A stretch of 64,000 nt of DNA. Source: an uncultured Clostridia bacterium (GTDB lineage Bacteria; Bacillota; Clostridia; Oscillospirales; Butyricicoccaceae). Shown here one piece after another: positions 51,509-58,446 of this stretch. The stretch lies in NCBI GenBank assembly GCA_910586575.1, contig CAJUJQ010000002.1, positions 19,472 through 83,471 of the forward strand, read 5' to 3'. The notes below the pieces were generated by a model. It saw only the letters and a program-made list of their open reading frames with translations, made no database searches and was not told where the DNA came from. The first letter of the stretch is position 1. The number at the start of each line of letters is the position of its first letter. The translations under genes were made by a program, and so were the position numbers.

Positions 51509-52651
51509 ATGAAGATTGGAGCATTTGAATTATTGAAAACCGCCGGGCGCGCCCGACGCGGGCAGTTCCAGACCGCCCACGGCCTGGTGCAAACGCCGGT
51601 CTTTATGAACGTCGGCACGGCGGGCGCCATCAAAGGCGCGGTGGACGCCTTCGATTTGAAGGCGCTGGGCTGTCAGGTCGAGCTGTCCAACACCTACCAT
51701 TTGCACGTGCGCCCGGGTGACGCGGTTGTCCGGCAAATGGGCGGGCTGCATAAGTTCATGCGTTGGGACGGCCCCATGCTGACCGATTCGGGCGGGTTCC
51801 AGGTTTTTTCGCTGGCTTCGCTGCGCAAGATTAAAGAGGAAGGCGTGACCTTCCATTCCCATGTGGACGGGCGCAAAATCTTTATGGGGCCGGAGGAAAG
51901 CATGCGGATTCAGTCCAACCTCGGCTCGGATATCGCGATGGCGTTCGATGAGTGCATCGAGAACCCTTCGCCTTACGATTACGTTTATGAGTCCATTGAG
52001 CGGACAACCCGCTGGCTGGCGCGCTGCAAGGCGGAGCTGGCGCGCCTGAACAGCCTGCCCGGCACGGTCAACCCCGAACAGCTGCTGTTCGGCATCAACC
52101 AGGGCGGCACGTATGACGATCTGCGCGTCAAGCATATGCACCAGATTGCCGAGCTTGATTTGCCGGGGTATGCCATCGGTGGGCTTGCGGTCGGTGAATC
52201 TACCGAAACGATGTATCATATCCTGGATGTTGTGCTTCCTCACGCGCCGGAGCGGAAGCCGCGCTATTTGATGGGCGTCGGCACGCCCTCCAATATCATC
52301 GAAGGGGTGGCGCGCGGGATTGATTTCTTCGATTGCGTGATGCCTACCCGGAACGCGCGCCACGGGCATTTGTACACCTGGGACGGCATTATGAATATCA
52401 ATAACGCCAAGTATCAAACCGACGAGCGGCCCATTGAGGAGGGCTGCGGCTGTCCGGCCTGCCGCAGCTTCTCGCGGGCGTATGTGCGCCATCTGATGAA
52501 ATCGGGCGAGATGCTCTCCCAGCGGCTGACGGTGATGCATAACCTTTGGTTCTATAACCATTTGATGGAAAAAATCCGGGAAACGCTGGAAAACGGCACC
52601 TTTGACGAATTCCGCGCGCGGTACAGCGAGCGGCTTGGCAAACGAATCTGA
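51509..52651 (+). CDS. tgt: Queuine (preQ1) tRNA-ribosyltransferase
   Basis: 380 aa, standard Tgt length. It exchanges guanine 34 of GUN-anticodon tRNAs for preQ1. The catalytic Asp motifs are LTDSGGFQVFSL and GIDFFDCVMPTRNARHG; the zinc site is GCGCPACRSFSRAYVRHL with the distant His in LTVMHNLWFYNHL. AGAAAGAGAGC precedes the ATG. No queuosine synthesis genes accompany it here. Confidence 0.96.
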   Translation: MKIGAFELLKTAGRARRGQFQTAHGLVQTPVFMNVGTAGAIKGAVDAFDLKALGCQVELSNTYHLHVRPGDAVVRQMGGLHKFMRWDGPMLTDSGGFQVFSLASLRKIKEEGVTFHSHVDGRKIFMGPEESMRIQSNLGSDIAMAFDECIENPSPYDYVYESIERTTRWLARCKAELARLNSLPGTVNPEQLLFGINQGGTYDDLRVKHMHQIAELDLPGYAIGGLAVGESTETMYHILDVVLPHAPERKPRYLMGVGTPSNIIEGVARGIDFFDCVMPTRNARHGHLYTWDGIMNINNAKYQTDERPIEEGCGCPACRSFSRAYVRHLMKSGEMLSQRLTVMHNLWFYNHLMEKIRETLENGTFDEFRARYSERLGKRI

Positions 52652-52745
52652 AAATCAGGGACAGGGCTTCGGGATAACGGAAGCCCTGTTTTTCGCGTGT
52701 TTTAACCGGGGGCAGGGTTTTCTTTCCGGTTTGGATGTGGTATAA

Positions 52746-52830
52746 TAGACCCGTTCGGAAACGATTGGCGCACTGTCTGACGCAAACCTCCGCCGTCATG
52801 CAGCACACCCCTGGTTACCGAACGGGTCTA
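52746..52830. mobile_element. MITE-like element, copy 3 (internally deleted), in the deaminase leader
   Basis: 81 bp (52748-52828) flanked by TA on both sides. Ends GACCCGTTCGG and CCGAACGGGTC are perfect complements. It keeps the outer parts of copies 1 and 2 but lacks most of the interior. It abuts the -10 box TGGTATAAT (52738-52746), so transcription of the next gene should start within it. Confidence 0.85.
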
Positions 52831-52862
52831 CTAAAGGAAACGGAGAAAAGGTGTGAAACAGA

Positions 52863-54152
52863 ATGCTTTTTGAAAATATTACAACCCTTTCGCCGGGCTG
52901 CGCGTCGGTGCAGGCCGGGCAGTATGTCGGCGTGCGGGATGGGAAAATCGCCTATCTCGGCAGCGAAGCGCCGGAGGGTAGCTGGGGGGAATGCTTCGAT
53001 GGGCGGCACGCGCTGCTGATGCCGGGTTTCGTCAACGCACACAGCCACGCGCCGATGGTTCTGCTGCGTGGCTACGCCGAAAACCTGCCGCTTCAGCGCT
53101 GGCTGAATGAAAAGGTGTTCCCGTTCGAGGACTTGATGAGCGACGATAGCATGTACGCCGGGACGCTGCTCGCGGCGGCGGAAATGCTGCGCTTTGGCGT
53201 CTGCTCGTTTACCGATATGTATATGCGCATCCCGGCAATGGCGCGGGGCATTCTCGAAAGCGGGATGAAATGCAATCTCTGCCGGGGGCTGACCGTGTTT
53301 GATGGTTCCGATTATAAAAGCCTTTCCAACTATACCGATAACCTGATGTTCTTAAAGGAACTGCAAGGCGTGGGGGACGGCCGGCTCAAGATTGATTTCT
53401 GCATCCACGGGGAGTATACCAGCAACCCAGACGCGGTCGCCGGTCTGGCGGCGCACGCAAAGGAAGCGGGCGTCCGCGTACACGTCCACGTGTCCGAGAC
53501 GCAAAGCGAGGTGCAGGGCTGCAAGGAGCGGCACGGAAAAACCCCGGTGCGGTATTTCTACGACCTGGGTCTGTTCGACCAGCCGACGACCGCTGCTCAC
53601 TGCGTGTGGCTGGAAGGAGACGATTTTGATCTTTTGAAGGAAAAAGGCGTCACGGTTGCGGCATGCCCGGTCAGCAATATGAAGCTGGCTTCGGGCTTCG
53701 CCAATGTGCCGAAAATGCTGGATATGGGGATTAACGTTGCGCTCGGCACCGACGGCGCGGCCTCCAACAACAACCTGAACCTGATGAAAGACCTGTTTCT
53801 GTTCGCGACGCTGTATAAGGGGCGCGCGGGCGACCCGACGGTCGTTACGCCCGCGCAGGCGTTGTCCGCCGCGACGGTGAATGGCTGGCGCTCGCAGGGG
53901 CGGGACGGCGGTTTGCTCCGCGTGGGCGCGCCCGCGGACTTGACCGTGCTGGATATTGACAAGCCGTGGATGGTTCCGGCAACCGACCTGGTCAGCAACC
54001 TGGTATATGCCGCGCAAGGCTCCGACGTGCGCCTGACCATGGTGGACGGAAAGGTGCTCTATCAGGATGGCGAATACCCGTATATTGATATTGAAAAGAT
54101 TCAGTTTGCGGTACAGAAGGAAACCGGACGGATTTTGGAGGAATTGCCATGA
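52863..54152 (+). CDS. mtaD: 5-methylthioadenosine / S-adenosylhomocysteine deaminase
   Basis: 429 aa amidohydrolase. Metal-binding HxH (MPGFVNAHSHAPMVLLRG), the His of HVHVSETQSEV, TAAHCVWLEGDD and the Asp of LGTDGAASNNNLNLM are all present. The family deaminates MTA or SAH (or related adenosine derivatives) to inosine forms; guanine/chlorohydrolase members are an alternative. It overlaps the purine nucleoside phosphorylase gene by 4 bp, which fits deamination followed by phosphorolysis. Its leader contains the MITE copy 3. Confidence 0.88.
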   Translation: MLFENITTLSPGCASVQAGQYVGVRDGKIAYLGSEAPEGSWGECFDGRHALLMPGFVNAHSHAPMVLLRGYAENLPLQRWLNEKVFPFEDLMSDDSMYAGTLLAAAEMLRFGVCSFTDMYMRIPAMARGILESGMKCNLCRGLTVFDGSDYKSLSNYTDNLMFLKELQGVGDGRLKIDFCIHGEYTSNPDAVAGLAAHAKEAGVRVHVHVSETQSEVQGCKERHGKTPVRYFYDLGLFDQPTTAAHCVWLEGDDFDLLKEKGVTVAACPVSNMKLASGFANVPKMLDMGINVALGTDGAASNNNLNLMKDLFLFATLYKGRAGDPTVVTPAQALSAATVNGWRSQGRDGGLLRVGAPADLTVLDIDKPWMVPATDLVSNLVYAAQGSDVRLTMVDGKVLYQDGEYPYIDIEKIQFAVQKETGRILEELP

Positions 54153-54958
54153 AGCAGTTTGAGGAATCGCTCGAAGCCCTGCGGGAAAGCCTGCCCGGGC
54201 AGCCGGAATTCGGGCTGGTGCTCGGCTCCGGGCTGGGGCCGATTGCGGAATGCATTGAGAACCCGGTGATTATCCCGTACCGGGAGGTACCGCACATGGC
54301 GGTATCCACCGCGCCCGACCATGTGGGGCGCTTTGTGGCGGGGCGGCTGTCCGGGCGGCAGGTGATTTGTATGCAGGGGCGGCTGCACGGCTATGAGGGG
54401 CATTCGCCCGGGGCGATTGTCTACCCTATCCGGCTGATGAAGCTGCTCGGCGTAGAAGCGCTGATTCTGACCAATGCGGCGGGCGGCATGAATCCGGGCT
54501 TTGTGCCGGGGGATTTGATGCTGATTGAGGATCATATCAACATGACCGGCAAAAGCCCGCTGACCGGCCCAAATGATGAGGCGTTAGGCCCGCGCTTTAA
54601 TGATATGTGCAGCGTTTATGATGTGCGGCTTCGCCGCGTTGCCGAGCGGGCGGCGGCGGATTCCAGCATTACCCTGCGGCACGGGATTTATGTCGGCGTG
54701 AACGGCCCGCAGTTCGAGACGCCTGCCGAAATCCGGGCATTCCGCGTGCTGGGCGGCGACGCGGTTGGCATGTCCACCGTGTTTGAAGCAATTGCGGCGG
54801 CGCATTGCGGTTTGCCGGTACTGGCGGTTTCCATGATTACCAATATGGCGGCGGGGATGCTGCCGCAGGCGCTTTCCGGGCAGGAGGTCAACGAAACCGC
54901 AGACCGGCACGGCGGCACCTTGCAGACGCTCATTCGCAGGACGCTGGAGCTGCTCTAA
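54149..54958 (+). CDS. Purine nucleoside phosphorylase, trimeric type
   Basis: 269 aa. Class-I PNP motifs: FGLVLGSGLGPIAE (phosphate site), MQGRLHGYEGHSPGAIVYPIRLMKLLGVEALILTNAAGGMNPGF, NGPQFETPAEIRAFRVLGGDAVGMSTVFEAIAA. It splits inosine or guanosine, and possibly methylthioinosine, to the base and (methylthio)ribose 1-phosphate. The ATGA overlap with the deaminase argues for a two-step salvage route. Confidence 0.93.
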   Translation: MKQFEESLEALRESLPGQPEFGLVLGSGLGPIAECIENPVIIPYREVPHMAVSTAPDHVGRFVAGRLSGRQVICMQGRLHGYEGHSPGAIVYPIRLMKLLGVEALILTNAAGGMNPGFVPGDLMLIEDHINMTGKSPLTGPNDEALGPRFNDMCSVYDVRLRRVAERAAADSSITLRHGIYVGVNGPQFETPAEIRAFRVLGGDAVGMSTVFEAIAAAHCGLPVLAVSMITNMAAGMLPQALSGQEVNETADRHGGTLQTLIRRTLELL

Positions 54959-54986
54959 AGCACAGATGAAATTTATGGCACCCAAA

Positions 54987-55018
54987 AAGGGAGCACCGGA
55001 TAAAATCGGTACTCCCTT
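54987..55018. terminator. Bidirectional terminator after the PNP gene
   Basis: AAAGGGAG and CTCCCTTTT flank an inner CCGG/TCGG pairing; T or A runs at both sides suit both converging genes. Confidence 0.8.
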
Positions 55019-55026
55019 TTGTAATA

Positions 55027-55614
55027 TCATGATTGCGCGAGCCGTTCCCAAAACGCCCAGCCCTGCGCCCATGCATCCCGCTGGCTTTCCTTCCAGCAGC
55101 CGCGGCAGCCCAGGTAAACCGTCCCAATGCCGTCCTGCTCCCAGGAAACCACCATCTTTTCCCAGTCCTCCGCGCCGCGTTCCGGATAGCGCCCGCCGCG
55201 GTATAGAAGCGCGCCCGTGCAACGCTGGAACGACGCCGCGTCATCGGTCAGGAAAACCCGGCTTTCACCGCTGTTCAGGTCGGCTTCCAGCGCCATCAGC
55301 GCGGCGGCAGTATCGTACCAGCCGAGCAGGGGCAGCCAGAGCGCCAGACCGACCGCCGCCCCGCCGCACGCCGGGTGGGTGACGCTGAAAATCAGGGCGT
55401 CCATCAGCAGCCGGACGGAGTGGAAAAAGCCGAGCCAAATCATGCAGTCCTCCCCGGCGGCAAGCCTGCGGGCGACATAAAACAGCGCGGTAGTCGAAGC
55501 CCCGGCAGTCACAACCGGCAGGCAGCAGAGCGCCCACGTAAGGTTCAGGATGAGCAGGTCTCCCAGCCTGCCCATTGCCCGGAAAACCGGGTTATCGAGA
55601 TTGAGTTTCGGCAT
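55027..55614 (-). CDS. DUF624 membrane protein, second copy
   Basis: 195 aa. KLNLDNPVFRAMGRLGDLLILNLTWALCCLPVVTAGASTTALFYVARRLAAGEDC is the family start; further hydrophobic segments follow around residues 85-125. The C-terminal part is polar and unlike the 43.0-kb copy. RBS AAGGAGGGA on the minus strand. It stands 14 bp downstream of a small membrane protein in the decaying mannan-type locus. Confidence 0.83.
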   Translation of the reverse strand: MPKLNLDNPVFRAMGRLGDLLILNLTWALCCLPVVTAGASTTALFYVARRLAAGEDCMIWLGFFHSVRLLMDALIFSVTHPACGGAAVGLALWLPLLGWYDTAAALMALEADLNSGESRVFLTDDAASFQRCTGALLYRGGRYPERGAEDWEKMVVSWEQDGIGTVYLGCRGCWKESQRDAWAQGWAFWERLAQS

Positions 55615-55628
55615 TGAAATTCCCTCCT

Positions 55629-55826
55629 TCAGAAAAAGCGCAGCAGGATGATTGCGGCACCCAGAATACCGACCGCCAAAAACAGGCGGCGAATCATCCG
55701 ATAGCAGCCGGGCGCGTGCTTCCGCCCGGAAAGCTGGTCAAGCTCCTCCCGGAAACGTTCCTCGGGCATCCGCACAATGATAAACGCGATATAAATGCAG
55801 GCAATCCCAAGAATCAGGCTGGTCAT
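55629..55826 (-). CDS. Small membrane protein, 65 aa
   Basis: Two hydrophobic segments (SLILGIACIYIAFIIV at the start and LFLAVGILGAAIILLRF at the end) around a charged middle (RMPEERFREELDQLSGRKHAPG). AAAGGAGAC precedes the ATG. No family recognised. It is co-directional with DUF624 and possibly an accessory membrane factor. Confidence 0.6.
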   Translation of the reverse strand: MTSLILGIACIYIAFIIVRMPEERFREELDQLSGRKHAPGCYRMIRRLFLAVGILGAAIILLRFF

Positions 55827-55930
55827 ACGTTTGGTTGTCTCCTTTGTTTGTCGGCCCCTGCGCGGGGAGCGCCAAATGGCTCTGCCCTCTGGACTTCCGC
55901 AATTTTTTCGAGAAAAATTGCGGAAAAGCT

Positions 55931-57430
55931 TTATTGCGCCTGCGGGCGGGACGGGGGATTGGTATGTGGCTGCGCATGGGTTTGCAGGTATTCCAGATTC
56001 CGGTCAATCAGCCCACAGCGCTGCTTAACGCAGTCCACACTGCGCAGGGGATCGGCGTGGGTGTTGAACACATAATCCACCATGCGTTCTACCGTGGTGG
56101 TGGCAACGTGAAGCCGTGTATCGTCCGAGGCGTAATAAATATAGGCTTCCCCATTGTCCCGGACAATCGCGCCATTGGTGAACACAACGTTGGAAACGTC
56201 GCCGACCCGCTCTGGCCCCAGCGGCGCAATCAGGAAGCCGCCCGGCTCGGCGATCACCTTCCACGGCTTGTGAAGGTCGGTTGCGAACGCATAAATCACA
56301 TACCGCAGCCCCGCCGCTGTGTTCCGCACGCCGTGGGCAATGTGAATCCATCCCTTTTCGGTCTTGAACGGTACCGCGCCCGCGCCGTTCTTGCTCTCGG
56401 TGATGGTGTGGTAGCGGCGGGGGCTGGTAATAATTTCCCGGTCAATGACCGCGTGGGTGATATCGTCGCACAGGCCGAAGCCGATGCCGCCGCCCGTGCC
56501 TGTCTCGATAAAGTCGTCCATTGGGCGGGTATAGAACGCGTATTTGCCGCTTATAAACGAGGGCAGCAGGCAGACGTTGCGCTGCTGGGGCGAGCGGAGC
56601 GTTACCAGATTGGGCAGGCGTTCCCACGCCTTGAGGTCGCGCGTTCGCGCAATTCCCGCCGCCGCGACAGCTGCCGACAGGTCAGCGCTCCCCGGGTCGT
56701 GGCGCTCCGAGCAGAACACGCCGTAAATCCAGCCGTCCTCATGCTTGGTCAGGCGCATGTCGTAAACGTTGGTTTCCTCCGGGCAGCTGTCCGGCAGGAC
56801 AACCGGATAATCCCAGAAGCGGAAGCCGTCCACGCCGCTTTCGCTCTCGGCGACGGCAAAGAAAGACTTGCGGTCGCTGCCCTCCATGCGTGCCACCAGA
56901 TAAAACTTGCCATCCAGCTCAATCGCGCCCGCGTTTAACGCCGCGTTGATGCCGAGCCGCTCCTGAAAGAACGGGTTGGTTTCCGGGTTCAGGTCGTAGC
57001 GCCAGTGCAGCGGCGCCATTTCGCGCGTCAGCACGGGGTTTGCCCAGCGGGTGTAAATCCCGTTATAAAAATCGGAGGGCGCGTTTTTTCGGTTTGAGAG
57101 CGCCTCCTGTTTTTCCTTTAGTGAGGCGAAGAACAGCGCCAGCGCCAGTTGGACGACCGCGCCGCCCATGTAGTAGACGCTGACAATCAGGCTGCCAAAG
57201 ATTTCGGTGCGCGAGAATACTTCCTTGTAGTTGTTCAGCCCGACGAACGTGCCGGGGTCCAAATAGGTGCGGTCATACAGGCTGAACCGTACCATGTCCA
57301 GAAACGGGATGTAGGTAAACAGCGCGAGCAGCAGCATCGGGATTGCTATAAAGGTGATGATGACAACCACCCGCTGTGTCCTGCCGTCAAGGAACCATTC
57401 CCGGAAGGCGCGTTTTTCTTTCTGTTTCAT
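55931..57430 (-). CDS. Permease-GH130 mannosylglucose phosphorylase chimera
   Basis: 499 aa. Residues 1 to about 105 are the beginning of a MalF-type sugar permease (IITFIAIPMLLLALFTYIPFLDMVRFSLYDRTYL, GLNNYKEVF, two membrane segments). At LALALFFASL the sequence passes into KEKQEALSNRKN and then a nearly complete GH130 (RWANPVLTREMAPLHWRYDLNPETNPF, NVYDMRLTKHEDGW with the catalytic Asp, GDVSNVVFTNGAIVRDNGE). GH130 of this group phosphorolyses mannosyl-glucose to mannose 1-phosphate and glucose. A deletion between neighbouring genes explains the fusion. AAGGAGAT precedes the start. Activity and localisation are open. Confidence 0.87.
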   Translation of the reverse strand: MKQKEKRAFREWFLDGRTQRVVVIITFIAIPMLLLALFTYIPFLDMVRFSLYDRTYLDPGTFVGLNNYKEVFSRTEIFGSLIVSVYYMGGAVVQLALALFFASLKEKQEALSNRKNAPSDFYNGIYTRWANPVLTREMAPLHWRYDLNPETNPFFQERLGINAALNAGAIELDGKFYLVARMEGSDRKSFFAVAESESGVDGFRFWDYPVVLPDSCPEETNVYDMRLTKHEDGWIYGVFCSERHDPGSADLSAAVAAAGIARTRDLKAWERLPNLVTLRSPQQRNVCLLPSFISGKYAFYTRPMDDFIETGTGGGIGFGLCDDITHAVIDREIITSPRRYHTITESKNGAGAVPFKTEKGWIHIAHGVRNTAAGLRYVIYAFATDLHKPWKVIAEPGGFLIAPLGPERVGDVSNVVFTNGAIVRDNGEAYIYYASDDTRLHVATTTVERMVDYVFNTHADPLRSVDCVKQRCGLIDRNLEYLQTHAQPHTNPPSRPQAQ

Positions 57431-57497
57431 CTGGGGATCTCCTTAATACCAATTTTGTCAGAAGCGCCGCTGCGGGGACGGCGCTTCGATTTTGCCC

Positions 57498-57660
57498 CTA
57501 GTGCTCCATCCGACCAAAAATCGAACTCGTTCTTGGGCTGGATTTCCGCATGGCTGCGTTATCGTCCTTGACGGGCGTCAGCCCGCCTGCGTCCTCTGCC
57601 TTGCCCTGCGAAAATCCCGCTCCAAGCCCAAGTCCGCTTTCTGACTGGATGGAGCACTAG
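57498..57660. mobile_element. 163-bp palindromic element with CTAG ends
   Basis: CTAGTGCTCCATCC (57498-57511) and its exact reverse complement (57647-57660) enclose about 135 bp that also pair partly (for example CTTGGGCT and AGCCCAAG) around a central GACGGGCGTCAGCCCG. It is unrelated to the GACCTGTTCGG elements. It lies between the chimera's leader and an AraC remnant and may have caused the break. A MITE is the simplest reading. Confidence 0.65.
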
Positions 57661-57828
57661 GAACTGTTCAAAAATAACTTGCGGCAATCGCTTGCGTCTT
57701 TGCCGGTGCGGGAAATCGGGCAGCGGGTCGGGCTGACGAACAACACCTATTTTACGGCGCTTTTCAAGCGGCAGTACGGCAGGCCGCCGCGGGAGTACCG
57801 GCTTGCGCAGCGCGCGGCGCGGAAATAA
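57661..57828 (+). pseudogene. AraC-family C-terminal fragment
   Basis: 55 codons starting exactly after the palindromic element: LPVREIGQRVGLTNNTYFTALFKRQYGRPPREYRLAQRAARK is the last HTH of an AraC protein. There is no start codon with RBS and no N-terminal part upstream. The remaining gene was lost, probably along with the rest of the sugar locus. Confidence 0.8.
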
Positions 57829-57829
57829 A

Positions 57830-57862
57830 AAAAGCCGGAACGGAGAATTCCGTTCCGGGGGG
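57830..57862 (-). terminator. Terminator of the lacI remnant
   Basis: CCGGAACGGA and TCCGTTCCGG form a 10-bp stem; on the minus strand seven T follow. Confidence 0.8.
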
Positions 57863-57864
57863 CG

Positions 57865-58139
57865 TTAAATTAAGGGTTTGACGCTTTCGCCCTCAATGGG
57901 GCGGCCCTGGATAATGCGCAGCGCCGGGGGTGCGGACGAGCCTTCCATCCGGGCAAGCAGCTGCGAAACACTGGCGCGGGTCATGGCGTCCATGTCCAAC
58001 GCGTATGTGGTCAGCGCGGGTGTAATCGGATAGAGGGAAAAGCCGTCGAAGCCGGCCACAGAAATATCGTCCGGTATCCGGTACCCGTGCTCATCCCGAG
58101 CGTCTTGGCGATTTCCGACATGGTTACTTTTGCTCCCAT
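57865..58139 (-). pseudogene. LacI-family regulator with the middle deleted
   Basis: The start (ATG 58139, GGAGGAA upstream) encodes KVTMSEIAKTLGMS, the first HTH helices of a LacI protein. About 50 bp later a different frame continues with GYRIPDDISVAGFDGFSLYPI and the normal LacI C-terminus (TRASVSQLLARM, to SVKPLI, stop 57865). Some 250 codons are missing and the frame is shifted, so no repressor can be made. Promoter, operator-like palindrome and terminator are preserved, which suggests a recent loss. Confidence 0.85.
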
Positions 58140-58213
58140 TTTCCGTTCCTCCGTCTGTCGCTGCCGGTGCCCGGATGTGGGGCGAACGGAACCGGCAGAC
58201 ACATTTTCCTTAA

Positions 58214-58242
58214 ATTATAGCGTTATTTAACGAAAGCATCAA
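58214..58242 (-). promoter_or_regulatory. lacI promoter with operator-like palindrome
   Basis: On the minus strand TTGATG (58242-58237), 17-nt spacer, TATAAT (58219-58214). The spacer contains CGTTATTTAACG (58221-58232), a palindrome that could be the autoregulatory site of the lost LacI protein. Confidence 0.65.
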
Positions 58243-58300
58243 GGAATTTTTACGTAATATTCTGGCGGCACAAGAGGTTTGCGGATCGGCGCAAAAGGGA

Positions 58301-58328
58301 TGTACAGCCCGCGTTTTTATGGTATAAT
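58301..58328 (+). promoter_or_regulatory. Promoter of the second alpha-galactosidase
   Basis: TGTACA, 16-nt spacer, TATAAT with TG extension (TGGTATAAT). The leader to 58447 is about 112 nt and has a hairpin around 58401-58430 (AAGCCGC..GCGGCT). The 307-bp spacer 58140-58446 holds only the two divergent promoters. Confidence 0.7.
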
Positions 58329-58446
58329 AGCAGAAGAAGCTCGCGAAAGTGTGGGAAATATGTTGTTTACAGGCTGTCGCGGGGTTTCAAATACAGAGAG
58401 GAAGCCGCACTTCCCGGAGGGGAAGCGGCTGGAATGGTGAAAATTT

